From NCBI RefSeq assembly GCF_002872075.1, contig NZ_PGGU01000005.1, positions 403,736 to 467,735 of the forward strand: 64,000 nucleotides of DNA, given 5' to 3'. The notes under the pieces were generated by a model. It ran no database searches and was not told the DNA's origin. It saw only the letters and a program-made list of their open reading frames with translations. This document shows, in pieces, positions 9,905 to 18,496 of the stretch. This DNA comes from Microbacterium aurantiacum (lineage in GTDB: Bacteria; Actinomycetota; Actinomycetes; Actinomycetales; Microbacteriaceae). Positions within the stretch are counted from its first letter, which is position 1; each line of letters starts with the position of its first letter. The position numbers were made by a program, and so were the translations under genes.

Positions 9905-10086
9905 GAAGTTTTCCTTCCGATGACGTGGTCGCGTCTTTCACGACTCACGGACGTATCTCCCCCGCCGGCCCTTCCATGTGCACGCCGGGGCACGGAGGAA
10001 GGTGAGTGAGAGCGAGGGGATGCCCGAAAACTGTGTTTCGAGCCGATCAAGTCTAACAGATCCGAGGAGGTCTCCCCGGCAGAGGA
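9905..10086 (-). promoter_or_regulatory. rpsD upstream region with a possible -10
   Basis: 182 gene-free bases between rarA and rpsD. On the minus strand a TAGACT hexamer (10055-10050) is a plausible -10, which would give an rpsD leader of about 140 bases. No convincing -35 is seen. A long leader could carry S4 autoregulation, but I cannot fold it reliably by eye. Confidence 0.35.
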
Positions 10087-11433
10087 TCAGCGGTCGCCCA
10101 GGATCCGGCGGATCTTCTCGAGCCGGGCAGAGATGTCGCGCTCGGCACCGAGCTCCTTGGGCTCGTAGTAACGGCGTCCGTCGAGCTCATCTGGAAGGTA
10201 CTGCTGCGGAACGACGCCGTACTCGCTGTCGTGCGAGTACACGTATCCCTTGCCGTGCCCGAGCCGCTTCGCCCCCGGGTAGTGCCCGTCGCGCAGGTGC
10301 ACCGGCACCCGGCCGAAGCCTCCGGAGCGGATGTCGGCGATCGCCGCGTCGATCCCCTTGTACGCCGCGTTCGACTTCGCCGTGGTGGCGAGGTAGACCG
10401 TCGCCTCGGCCAACGGGATGCGACCCTCGGGCATGCCGATGAAGGCGACCGCGTCGGCGGCCGCCACGGCGATGACGAGTCCCTGCGGATCGGCGAGGCC
10501 GACGTCTTCCGACGCCGAGATGACGAGGCGACGGGCGATGAAACGAGGGTCCTCGCCGGCCTCGATCATCCTGGCGAGATAGTGCAGCGCGGCATCCGGA
10601 TCGGACCCGCGGATGGACTTGATGAACGCGCTGATGACGTCGTAGTGCTCGTCGCCCTGCCGGTCGTAGCGCAGCAGAGCGCGATCCACCGCCTGCGCGA
10701 CGTCGTCGGCGGTGACCTCGGGCAGCGAGGCGGAGTCGTCGTCTTCATCGGCGCCGTGGGACAGCGCGACCGCCGCACCGGCTTCGAGACCGGTGAGGGC
10801 GCGCCGCGCGTCTCCCGAAGCCAGGCGGATGAGCGCGCTTCGCGCCTCATCGGAGAGCACGACAGCGCCGTTCAGTCCGCGCGGGTCGGTCACCGCGCGA
10901 TCGACGAGCACCCCGATGTCGTCATCGGTGAGCGCGTGCAGCGTGAGCAGCAGCGAACGCGACAGCAGCGGCGAGATCACCGAGAAGGAGGGGTTCTCTG
11001 TGGTGGCGGCGATCAGGATGACCCAGCCGTTCTCGACGCCTGGCAGCAGAGCATCCTGCTGCGCCTTCGTGAACCGGTGGATCTCGTCGAGGAAGAGGAT
11101 CGTCGTCTGGCCGTAGAGATCGCGCTGCGTGATCGCCTCCTGCATCACCTCGCGGACATCCTTCACCCCTGCCGTGATAGCGGAGAGCTCCACGAAGCGC
11201 CGGCCGGAGGATCGGGCGATGGCCTGTGCCAGTGTCGTCTTGCCGGTGCCGGGCGGACCCCACAGGATGATGGAGACCGCGCCGGGCGACGTCGCATCGG
11301 GATCTGCCAGCGCCACGATCGGGGATCCGGCGCGCAGCAGATGCTGCTGGCCGGCGACCTCGGAGAGCGCCACCGGCCGCATCCGCACGGCGAGCGGTGT
11401 CTGCCCGGAGAGCAGCGCGGCGGCGGAAGTCAT
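10087..11433 (-). CDS. rarA: replication-associated recombination protein RarA (MgsA)
   Basis: 448-residue AAA+ ATPase of the RarA/MgsA/WRNIP1 family, which acts at stalled replication forks. It has the Walker A GPPGTGKTTLAQ, Walker B LFLDEIHRF and sensor-1 region IAATTENPSFSV, followed by the clamp-loader-like C-terminal part with SIRGSDPDAALHYLARM. The start MTSAAALLSGQTPLAVRMRP is the first good ATG. It is separated from rpsD by the rpsD leader and is divergent from the small membrane-protein gene at 11521. Confidence 0.93.
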   Translation of the reverse strand: MTSAAALLSGQTPLAVRMRPVALSEVAGQQHLLRAGSPIVALADPDATSPGAVSIILWGPPGTGKTTLAQAIARSSGRRFVELSAITAGVKDVREVMQEAITQRDLYGQTTILFLDEIHRFTKAQQDALLPGVENGWVILIAATTENPSFSVISPLLSRSLLLTLHALTDDDIGVLVDRAVTDPRGLNGAVVLSDEARSALIRLASGDARRALTGLEAGAAVALSHGADEDDDSASLPEVTADDVAQAVDRALLRYDRQGDEHYDVISAFIKSIRGSDPDAALHYLARMIEAGEDPRFIARRLVISASEDVGLADPQGLVIAVAAADAVAFIGMPEGRIPLAEATVYLATTAKSNAAYKGIDAAIADIRSGGFGRVPVHLRDGHYPGAKRLGHGKGYVYSHDSEYGVVPQQYLPDELDGRRYYEPKELGAERDISARLEKIRRILGDR

Positions 11434-11520
11434 CCCCCCAGGCTAATGCGGGCGTGAGACGTTGGCGGCGGTAGGCTCACATGCGGCGCCCGCCGGGGCG
11501 CAGGGAGAGGCGGGAGCGGC

Positions 11521-11826
11521 ATGGCCGGACGTGGTTCGAAGAACGATCAGCGGGCACGCACCGAGGCGGAACGCGCTCGCCTGTACGCGGCTCGCAGCGA
11601 GTGGCACCGGGGTCAGCAGCGCCGTCGGGTGCGGGACAACGTCGTGGCCGGTGTCGCCGGCGGAGTCCTCATCGCGGCCGTGATCGCCAGCCAGGTCGTG
11701 CACGCCCAGATCACCGCCCCCGAGCCCGAGCCGACGCAGAGCAGCACCCCGTCGCCGAGCGCGACGCCGGAGCAGACACCCGTGCCGATCCCCTCCGATA
11801 CGCCCGCGGAGACCCCGGCCCCGTAG
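11521..11826 (+). CDS. single-span membrane protein with a Pro/Thr/Glu-rich tail
   Basis: 101-residue protein of unknown function. It has a basic N-terminus (about 40 residues, many Arg), one membrane segment (NVVAGVAGGVLIAAVIASQVV, about 39-60), then a low-complexity tail rich in Pro, Thr, Ser and Glu that would be outside if the positive-inside rule holds. A GGGAG-type ribosome-binding site precedes the ATG. It is divergent from rarA. The tail looks like a cell-wall spacer, which is inference only. Confidence 0.65.
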   Translation: MAGRGSKNDQRARTEAERARLYAARSEWHRGQQRRRVRDNVVAGVAGGVLIAAVIASQVVHAQITAPEPEPTQSSTPSPSATPEQTPVPIPSDTPAETPAP

Positions 11827-11874
11827 GTCTCCTACTCACACGGCGTCCAGGCTGTTGTGAGCGAATCGCTTCAT

Positions 11875-11905
11875 GCGCGTAACGCGCCGGGTCCTTCCGG
11901 GAAAC
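11875..11905 (+). promoter_or_regulatory. candidate nitrogen-control site upstream of nirC
   Basis: A perfect 13-bp palindrome GCGCGTAACGCGC (11875-11887) contains a GTAAC half-site, and a GAAAC half-site lies 17 bases further (11901-11905), a spacing of 6+5+6. The GTAAC starts 87 bases before the nirC ATG, exactly as at amtB. The match to the GlnR consensus is weaker than at nirB or amtB because the middle half-site is poor. Confidence 0.35.
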
Positions 11906-11965
11906 GCCGCTGAGTCAGGCTGAGCGCAGCCGAATCGTGGCTCTCTGTCCCTGTGGAGGTCTCCC

Positions 11966-12895
11966 ATGTCCTACGTCAAACCCGCGGAACTCGTCACCCG
12001 CATGGTCGACGCCGGCGCCTACAAGCTGCAGATGTCGACCCGCGACACGCTGATCCGCTCGTTCATGGGCGCTGCTCTGCTCACGATCGCCGCCGCCTTC
12101 GCGGTCACGGTGTCGGTCAACACCGGTCAGCCGCTCCTGGGTGCGCTGCTCTTCCCGGTCGGCTTCGTGATGCTCTACCTGCTCGGATACGACCTCCTCA
12201 CCGGCGTGTTCACGCTCACCCCGCTGGCCCTGCTAGACAAGCGCCCAGGGGCGACGGTCGGCGGGATGTTCCGCAACTGGGGACTGGTCTTCCTGGGCAA
12301 CTTCGGCGGCGCCTTCATGGTCGCCGTCCTGATGGCGGTGTACTTCACGTACGGCTTCTCCACCGAGCCCAGCGCCGTCGGACTCGCGATCGGCGAGATC
12401 GGCCACGGCCGGACGGTCGGCTACGCCGATCACGGCGCAGCGGGCATGCTCACGCTGTTCATCCGCGGAGTGCTGTGCAACTGGCTGGTGTCCACGGGTG
12501 TGGTCATGGCGATGATCTCCGACAACGTGCTCGGGAAGATCGTGGCCATGTGGATGCCGATCATGCTCTTCTTCTACATGGGCTTCGAGCACTCGATCGT
12601 GAACATGTTCCTGTTCCCGTCGGGACTGCTCCTCGGCGCCGACTTCACGATCATGGACTACCTGATCTGGAACGAGATCCCCACCGTGGTCGGCAACCTC
12701 GTCGGCGGCCTGCTGTTCGTCGGGCTCCCCCTGTACCTCACGCACGGACGCCCCGCGACGCGCAGGAAGCGTGCGGCTGGCGCGGGCGTCCCGACCGCAC
12801 AGGTCTCCGACGTGCAGGATGCGTCTGGACAGGAGCCGATGCCGAAGCAGACGGCCCCCGCTGACCGTGACGCCGAACCGGTCCACGCCGGCTGA
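11966..12895 (+). CDS. nirC: formate/nitrite transporter family protein (NirC-like)
   Basis: 309-residue FNT-family channel, probably for nitrite because of its place next to nirBD. Hydrophobic segments cover about residues 28-255, and a hydrophilic C-terminal tail of roughly 45 residues follows. Family features include the N-terminal KPAELVTRMVDAGAYKLQM and the loop FLGNFGGAFMVAV, plus RGVLCNWLVSTGVVMAM where the substrate-gating Asn/Trp region is expected. A GGAGG ribosome-binding site is seen just upstream. It converges on the nitrite-reductase operon across a strong terminator, so uptake and reduction genes are separately transcribed. Confidence 0.9.
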   Translation: MSYVKPAELVTRMVDAGAYKLQMSTRDTLIRSFMGAALLTIAAAFAVTVSVNTGQPLLGALLFPVGFVMLYLLGYDLLTGVFTLTPLALLDKRPGATVGGMFRNWGLVFLGNFGGAFMVAVLMAVYFTYGFSTEPSAVGLAIGEIGHGRTVGYADHGAAGMLTLFIRGVLCNWLVSTGVVMAMISDNVLGKIVAMWMPIMLFFYMGFEHSIVNMFLFPSGLLLGADFTIMDYLIWNEIPTVVGNLVGGLLFVGLPLYLTHGRPATRRKRAAGAGVPTAQVSDVQDASGQEPMPKQTAPADRDAEPVHAG

Positions 12896-12903
12896 ACGCG
12901 GAT

Positions 12904-12938
12904 CAGGGCCCGGCGAGATCTTCTCTCGCCGGGCCCTG
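12904..12938. terminator. bidirectional terminator between nirC and the nir operon
   Basis: A perfect 15-bp stem with a 5-base loop (TCTTC) in the 75-base gap between the stops of nirC (plus) and the HemD/winged-helix gene (minus). The symmetry lets it serve both converging transcripts. Confidence 0.85.
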
Positions 12939-12970
12939 TCGTCGTCACGGTCGGTCGCGACGAGTGCGCT

Positions 12971-14113
12971 TCAGTACTCGGTGACCGCGAGGCGATAGCC
13001 CCGCTTGACCACGGTCTGCACGAGGTCCGCTCCGCCCAGCGATTCACGCAGACGCGCCACCGCCACTTCAACGGCATGGCTGTTGCGGTCGCCGCCGGGA
13101 AGCACACGCCCGATCTCGGCGCGCGAGAGCACCCGCCCGCCGGCGATGAACAGGGCCTCGATGAGTCCCGCGGCGCTGCGCGAGAGCGGCAGAAAGCGTC
13201 CGTCGATCAAGACGCCACCGCTGCGCACCTCCAGACGACCGGCATCAGTCTGCAGCGACGGAGCATGTCCCCCGCCGAAGTGCGCGATCACGCAGCGCGC
13301 GAGCGATCCGAGACGTCCGCGGTCCGCGATCGATGTCTGCAGATCGGCGGCGTGCAATGGACCCGCTGTGATGGGGCCGACGGATGCGAGCAGCAGTCTT
13401 CCCGTCGCTGCTCGGCGGCGGATGTCGTCGAGCACCCCCGCCTCTTCCGCTACGGCGATCCAGGATGCCGCGCCGGGGGCGGAGGTGAACAGCACGGCGT
13501 CGGCTTCGCCCGCACCGGCTTGCAGAGCGGAACGCCGGACGACCGCGGGATCGGGCGGCGGGCCCCACCGGTACACGGTGACGCTGACCACATCGGCGCC
13601 GGCATCCGCGAGGAGGTCGTCGAGCCCGTCGGACCCGGCGCCGTGATGCTGCACGACGATCCGCTTCCCGCTGATGTCCGAGGCGAGCAGATACTCCCCC
13701 ACCTCGGCTGAGGTCTCGGACTCCGCGACCCAGTCGGCGGTGAATCCGGCCTGCTGGATCGCTCCGTGCGCCTTCGGGCCGCGCGCGATGAACTGGGCAC
13801 CCGCCAGGGCCGCATCCAGACGCTCATCGAAACCGTGCTCGTGCGCCGCATCCATCCAGCCGCGGAAGCCGACACCCGTCGTGACGACCACGATGTCGGG
13901 AGGGGATGCCATCAGCTGCTCGGTGCGCCGCATGAGCTCCGCGTCATCCGCGTTCGGGACGATGCTCAGCGCCGGGGCGCGGTGCACCTGCGCTCCGCGA
14001 CGCTCGAGAGCCGTGGCGAGATCAGCCGAGCGTCTGTCGGCCGCGACGATGATGGTGCACCCGGCGAGTGCGGCGTCGAGCACCCGCGGTTCCGTGCCCC
14101 GTGGCTCTGTCAC
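12971..14113 (-). CDS. HemD-like domain fused to an OmpR-type winged helix (NnaR-type regulator)
   Basis: 380 residues. The first 260 or so match uroporphyrinogen-III synthase (two lobes; VVVTTGVGFRGW and AVLFTSAPGAASW are the usual HemD strand-turn segments). The C-terminal 90 residues are a winged-helix DNA-binding domain (LSRSAAGLIEALF, GGDRNSHAVEVAVARLRESL, VVKRGYRL). This architecture is known from actinobacterial nitrate/nitrite assimilation regulators such as Streptomyces NnaR. It is the last gene of nirB-nirD-cysG and starts by an ATGA overlap with cysG. It could be a regulator, a siroheme-pathway enzyme, or both; context favours a nitrite-linked regulator. Confidence 0.85.
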   Translation of the reverse strand: MTEPRGTEPRVLDAALAGCTIIVAADRRSADLATALERRGAQVHRAPALSIVPNADDAELMRRTEQLMASPPDIVVVTTGVGFRGWMDAAHEHGFDERLDAALAGAQFIARGPKAHGAIQQAGFTADWVAESETSAEVGEYLLASDISGKRIVVQHHGAGSDGLDDLLADAGADVVSVTVYRWGPPPDPAVVRRSALQAGAGEADAVLFTSAPGAASWIAVAEEAGVLDDIRRRAATGRLLLASVGPITAGPLHAADLQTSIADRGRLGSLARCVIAHFGGGHAPSLQTDAGRLEVRSGGVLIDGRFLPLSRSAAGLIEALFIAGGRVLSRAEIGRVLPGGDRNSHAVEVAVARLRESLGGADLVQTVVKRGYRLAVTEY

Positions 14114-15345
14114 GCGGTGCTCTCGGCGAACAGTCCGGTGACCGGCAGCAGCAGTCCGGCCGCGGCGACGCCGCCGAAGACGATCACTGCGGGGTTCTGC
14201 ACCTGAGCGGCATGAGCGTCGGCGACGACGTGCTCGAGCGTGCTCCGGATCGTACGCTGAGCGGCGCTGTGTCCGTTCTCGACGATCGCCACCGGCTGCT
14301 CGGCGGGGATGCCGTGTGCCAGCGCTGCGGCGGTGATGCGCGGGAGCGCGGCGACGCCCATCAGCACGACGGTGGTGACGGAGTCGTCCTTCATCGCAGC
14401 GAGAGTCGCATCAGCGATCTCGCCCTGGCCGTTCACGACGTGCAGAGCGGAGGCGACACCCCGGTGCGTCACGGGGATGCCTGCCGACTGAGGAACGGAG
14501 ATCGCGCTGCTCACGCCGGGAGTCACATCCACCGGAACGCCGGCGGCCACGCAGGCGAGGACCTCTTCGCCACCGCGGCCGAGGACGAACGGATCTCCGC
14601 CTTTCAGGCGGACCACGCGCTTCCCGGCCCGCGCATGCTCGACGAGCAACGCATTGATCTCGTGCTGGGGCACCGGATGGTTCCCCGGGCTCTTGCCTAC
14701 ATCGATCACGAGCACGCCGGGACCGAGTTCGGCACGCAGTTCTGTTGCCGGTCCCAGGCGGTCCGCCACAACGACATCCGCTTCGGCGAGAAGCCTCCGC
14801 GCGCGGACGGTCATCAGGTCAGCCGGGCCCGGCCCGCCGCCGATCAGGTCGACGCGTCCGAGCAGACCTCGGCGGTGGCGTCGCACCGGCAGCCGGCCCG
14901 AGGTGAGCAGATCCGCGACGGCGTCGCGGATCTCCATGGAACGGCGGGGGTCGACGCCGAGCTCGCCGGTCACACCGATCACGACGTCGCCGGACGATGC
15001 CTGAGCAGTGAGGCGTGCCGAGCCGATGGTGCCGTCGGAGGCATCGATGCAGATGACGCGCCGGCGCTCGCACTGGGCGGCCACGGTGCGGTCGACCTCC
15101 TGGTCACCGGTCGCGGTGTGCACGATCCACGCACCGGTGACATCGCCGCGGCGGAAGCGTCGCTGGTGCCAGGTGACGGCGTGCTCTGCGACGAGCTCGC
15201 GCGTCTCCTCCGCCAGTTCCGGTGCGACGACGCGAACCAGAGCGCCGTCGGCGAGGAAACGGCGCAGCCGACGAGCCGTCACCGATCCTCCGCCGACCAT
15301 CAGCACCTCCCGGCCGCGCAGGGACAGACCGAGCATCGTCGTCAT
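14110..15345 (-). CDS. cysG: siroheme synthase fusion: precorrin-2 dehydrogenase plus uroporphyrinogen-III methyltransferase
   Basis: 411-residue fusion that makes siroheme, the cofactor of NirB. The N-terminal part (about 1-170) is a SirC/Met8-like NAD-binding domain with VLMVGGGSVTARRLRRF. The C-terminal part (about 175-411) is a CobA/SUMT methyltransferase with VDLIGGGPGPADLMTVRA, VVRLKGGDPFVLGRGGEE and the Gly-rich TPGVSSAISVP. The start MTTMLGLSL at 15345 is three bases inside the nirD end (overlap). The ferrochelatase residues of enterobacterial CysG cannot be confirmed by eye. Confidence 0.92.
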   Translation of the reverse strand: MTTMLGLSLRGREVLMVGGGSVTARRLRRFLADGALVRVVAPELAEETRELVAEHAVTWHQRRFRRGDVTGAWIVHTATGDQEVDRTVAAQCERRRVICIDASDGTIGSARLTAQASSGDVVIGVTGELGVDPRRSMEIRDAVADLLTSGRLPVRRHRRGLLGRVDLIGGGPGPADLMTVRARRLLAEADVVVADRLGPATELRAELGPGVLVIDVGKSPGNHPVPQHEINALLVEHARAGKRVVRLKGGDPFVLGRGGEEVLACVAAGVPVDVTPGVSSAISVPQSAGIPVTHRGVASALHVVNGQGEIADATLAAMKDDSVTTVVLMGVAALPRITAAALAHGIPAEQPVAIVENGHSAAQRTIRSTLEHVVADAHAAQVQNPAVIVFGGVAAAGLLLPVTGLFAESTA

Positions 15346-15701
15346 GGCCGCGCCTTCGTCTCCACGTGCACCGCACCGTCGATCACCTGGACGCCCCACA
15401 CGCGCAGCGCGGCATCCGGCTTGCCCTGCGTCTCGAGACAGATACCGGTGCGCAGGTCGAACACCTGCTTGTGCAGCGGCGAGGCGACCGTCGGCGCCTC
15501 TCCCCTGGTGCCGACGATGCCCCGTGAGATCACGTTCGCACCGCTGTACGGGTCGAGGTTGTCCACGGCGTGCACCGTGCCGTCCGGCAGCAGGAAGAGC
15601 GCCACCTGGTCGCCGTCGATGAGGGCGGCGCGGCCCCGTTCCACCTCGAGATCGTTGAGCGTGCATACTCGTACCATTGTCACATCGATCACCGTGCTCA
15701 T
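15342..15701 (-). CDS. nirD: nitrite reductase small subunit NirD
   Basis: 119-residue Rieske-like small subunit of NAD(P)H-dependent assimilatory nitrite reductase. It has the fold of a Rieske domain (VALFLLPDGTVHAVDNLDPYSG, then ASPLHKQVFDLRTGICLE) but lacks the Cys-x-His pairs that hold a [2Fe-2S] cluster, which is normal for NirD. The ATG at 15701 overlaps the nirB stop (ATGA); the gene also overlaps cysG. The pair nirB-nirD is thus co-translated. Confidence 0.94.
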   Translation of the reverse strand: MSTVIDVTMVRVCTLNDLEVERGRAALIDGDQVALFLLPDGTVHAVDNLDPYSGANVISRGIVGTRGEAPTVASPLHKQVFDLRTGICLETQGKPDAALRVWGVQVIDGAVHVETKARP

Positions 15702-18280
15702 CCTCGTCTGACCTCCAGTGCGGTGCCTGCGATGAGGACGCCGCCGGTGCGGCGCTCCTCGTTCGTCGCCGGGCGGATCTGTCCGCGCTCGGCCACGTAG
15801 GCGAGCGAAGGATCGGGGGTGTCCCCGGCGTTGACGAAGGAACGGAAGCGCTCGAGCTTCGCCGGGTCGCGGAGGGTCGCCGCCCACTCGTCCTCGTAGC
15901 GGTCGACGTGCCCAGCCATCGCCTCGTCGAGATCGGCGCAGATGCCGAGGCTGTCGTCGAAGATGACCGCCTTCAGGCCGTCGAGTCCGCCGTCCAGCTC
16001 CTCGCACCAGGGGGCGGTGCGCTGCAGGCGGTCGGCCGTGCGGATGTAGTACATGAAGAAGCGGTCGATCGCGCGGATCAGGCCCTCGTCGTCGAGATCG
16101 GTGGCGAGCAGCTCGGCGTGCCGGGGCGAGAAGCCGCCGTTGCCGCCGACGTACATGTTCCAGCCCGTCTCGGTCGCGATGACGCCGACGTCCTTCGAGC
16201 GCGCCTCGGCGCACTCCCTGGCGCAGCCCGACACTCCGACCTTCAGCTTGTGCGGTGCCCGCAGCCCGCGGTACCGCAGCTCCAGCCGGACGGCCATCCC
16301 CACCGAGTCCAGCACCCCGAACCGGCACCAGGTCGATCCGACGCACGACTTCACCGTGCGCAGGGACTTCCCGTAGGCATGGCCGGATTCGAAGCCCGCG
16401 TCGACCAGCCGGCCCCAGATCGCGGGAAGCTGCTCGATCCGGGCACCGAACATGTCGATGCGCTGTCCGCCGGTGATCTTCGTGTACAGCGCGAAGTCCT
16501 TGGCGATCTGCCCGATCGCGAGCAGGCCGTCCGGGGTCACCTCGCCGCCCGGCATCCGGGGCACCACCGAGTAGGTGCCGTCCTTCTGCATGTTGGCCAT
16601 GACGTGGTCGTTCGTGTCCTGCAGCGTGGCGTTCTCGCCCTCGAGCACGTGGGCGCCGACGAGCACGGCCAGGATGCTGGCGATGGCCGGCTTGCAGATG
16701 TCGCAGCCACGGCCGTGGCCGAAGCGCTCGACGATCGAGCTGAAGGTGGTGAGCTGGGCGACCCGCACGGCGTCGAACAGCTGGCGCCGGGACATCTCGA
16801 AGTGCTCGCAGAGCGCGTTCGACACGGTCTGGCCGAGCTTGGTGAGCTCTTGTCCGACGACCTTCTTCACCATCAGCACGCAGGAGCCGCACGTGGCGCC
16901 GGCCTTCGTGCACCCCTTGACCGCTGCCGCGTCGGCGCAGCCCTCCTCGTGCACGGCCTGACGGATGCGGCCGGCGGTCACGTTGGAGCACGAGCAGACG
17001 ACCGCCTCGTCGGGCAGCTCACCGCCGGGCGCTTCGACACCGCCCTCGGGCAGCAGATAGGCAGCAGGGTCCGCACCCAGCCGGGCTCCGACGAGAGGAC
17101 GCAGTGAGCCGTAGGCCGCGGCATCGCCGACCAGGATGCCGCCGAGCAGCGTCTGCGCGTCGTCGGAGAGCACGAGCTTCTTGTACACGCCGGCGACCGG
17201 GTCGGCATAGACGACGTCGAGCGCGTTCGGCGTGGTGGCCATCGCGTCCCCGAAGCTCGCCACGTCGACACCGGAGAGCTTGAGCTTCGCCGACTCGTCG
17301 TAACCGGGGAAGGTCGCCTCCCCGCCGAGCAGCCGGGTCGCCGCGACCTCGGCCATCGCGTAGCCGGGGGCGACGAGACCGACGCAGCGCCCCTCGTAGT
17401 TCGCGACCTCGCCGATCGCGAGGATGTGCGCATCGGAGGTCGAGCAGCGCTCGTCGATGACGACGCCGCCACGCGGGTGCACCGCCAGTTCCGCGCCGCG
17501 CGCGAGTTCATCGCGCGGCCGCACACCGACCGTGAACACCACGACGTCGGCGCGGTGGAAGGATCCGTCCTGGAACTCGAGCGCGGTGACCGCTCCGGAG
17601 TCGTCCGGGTCGAGGCGCGTCGTGCGCGCCTCGGTGCGCACCGAGATGCCGCGTGCTTCGAGCAGGCGGCGCAGCATGCCGGCTCCGGCCGCATCCAGCT
17701 GGTTGGACATCAGCCGATCCGAGTACTGCACGACGGTCGCGTCGACGTCCATCCCCTGCAGCGCGCCGGCGGCCTCGAGGCCGAGCAGGCCGCCGCCGAT
17801 CACGGCGCCGCGCAGCGGGCGGCCCAGCATCCGCTCCCGCTTCTGGACGAAGTCGCGCAGAGCCTGCACATCGTCCAGCGTCCGATACACGAAGCATCCG
17901 GGAAGATCGGCACCGTCCACCGCGACCCTCGCCGCGTACGACCCGGTCGCGAGCACCAGGGAGTCGTAGCTGAGCGTGCGCCGCGCCTTGGTCGAGACCG
18001 TCTTCGCGGCCCGATCGATGCGCGTGACCCGGTCGTCCGGGATGAGGCGGACCCGCGGGTCGTCGAAAACGGCGCGATCCAGCACCAGATCCTCCGCGGA
18101 TGCTCCGGAGAAGAAGCCGGTCAGTCCGACCCGGTCGTAGGGATGCCGTCCTTCGTCGCCCACGACGGTCACCCGCAACAGCGCATCCGTGCGGGTGAGC
18201 AGGCTCTCCACGAAGCGGTGAGCCACCATTCCGGCTCCCACGACCAGGATCTCCTGCTGCGTGCTCGCGGTGTCGTTCAT
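15698..18280 (-). CDS. nirB: assimilatory nitrite reductase large subunit NirB
   Basis: Reduces nitrite to ammonium with six electrons from NAD(P)H. 860 residues in the usual order: FAD-binding (GAGMVA, 15-20) and NAD-binding (GGGLLGLEAAG, 162-172) domains; a BFD-type [2Fe-2S] domain with Cys429, 431, 464 and 467; then the siroheme/[4Fe-4S] domains with Cys646, 652, 686 and 690 as cluster ligands. Two neighbouring ATGs (18283 and 18280) are possible; the second has the better distance to AGGAG. First gene of the operon nirB-nirD-cysG-hemD-like. A GlnR-type box lies 55-70 bases upstream of the start. Confidence 0.96.
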   Translation of the reverse strand: MNDTASTQQEILVVGAGMVAHRFVESLLTRTDALLRVTVVGDEGRHPYDRVGLTGFFSGASAEDLVLDRAVFDDPRVRLIPDDRVTRIDRAAKTVSTKARRTLSYDSLVLATGSYAARVAVDGADLPGCFVYRTLDDVQALRDFVQKRERMLGRPLRGAVIGGGLLGLEAAGALQGMDVDATVVQYSDRLMSNQLDAAGAGMLRRLLEARGISVRTEARTTRLDPDDSGAVTALEFQDGSFHRADVVVFTVGVRPRDELARGAELAVHPRGGVVIDERCSTSDAHILAIGEVANYEGRCVGLVAPGYAMAEVAATRLLGGEATFPGYDESAKLKLSGVDVASFGDAMATTPNALDVVYADPVAGVYKKLVLSDDAQTLLGGILVGDAAAYGSLRPLVGARLGADPAAYLLPEGGVEAPGGELPDEAVVCSCSNVTAGRIRQAVHEEGCADAAAVKGCTKAGATCGSCVLMVKKVVGQELTKLGQTVSNALCEHFEMSRRQLFDAVRVAQLTTFSSIVERFGHGRGCDICKPAIASILAVLVGAHVLEGENATLQDTNDHVMANMQKDGTYSVVPRMPGGEVTPDGLLAIGQIAKDFALYTKITGGQRIDMFGARIEQLPAIWGRLVDAGFESGHAYGKSLRTVKSCVGSTWCRFGVLDSVGMAVRLELRYRGLRAPHKLKVGVSGCARECAEARSKDVGVIATETGWNMYVGGNGGFSPRHAELLATDLDDEGLIRAIDRFFMYYIRTADRLQRTAPWCEELDGGLDGLKAVIFDDSLGICADLDEAMAGHVDRYEDEWAATLRDPAKLERFRSFVNAGDTPDPSLAYVAERGQIRPATNEERRTGGVLIAGTALEVRRG

Positions 18281-18334
18281 CATCGCTCCTGTCGACCGGG
18301 GGATATGTCGTGCTGGCGACGATAGGAGCGCGGT

Positions 18335-18350
18335 GTTTCCCGGACGTGAC
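18335..18350 (-). promoter_or_regulatory. GlnR-type box upstream of nirB
   Basis: Read on the minus strand: GTCAC-GTCCGG-GAAAC, an exact match to the GlnR half-site pair GTNAC-N6-GAAAC described for actinobacterial nitrogen genes. A further GAAAC lies 23 bases upstream of this one (in CCGAAACACAG), suggesting a second, less perfect pair. GlnR itself is not in the window, so regulation is inferred. Confidence 0.6.
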
Positions 18351-18439
18351 GAACTGTGTTTCGGCCGTCGAACGATCTCCTCACAATCCGGTGACGGTCG
18401 TGTGAACACGCGGGCCCTGCTCGCGGAGTCGTCACGTAC

Positions 18440-18445
18440 TAGGCT
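18440..18445 (+). promoter_or_regulatory. probable -10 of the DUF349 gene
   Basis: TAGGCT hexamer 51 bases upstream of the GTG start; the -35 is poor. The 216-base gap with nirB is a divergent promoter region. Confidence 0.4.
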
Positions 18446-18496
18446 GAACCTCGTCCTTTCCGCCTCCCGCGGGCTGACCGCGCAAGGAGAATCACT

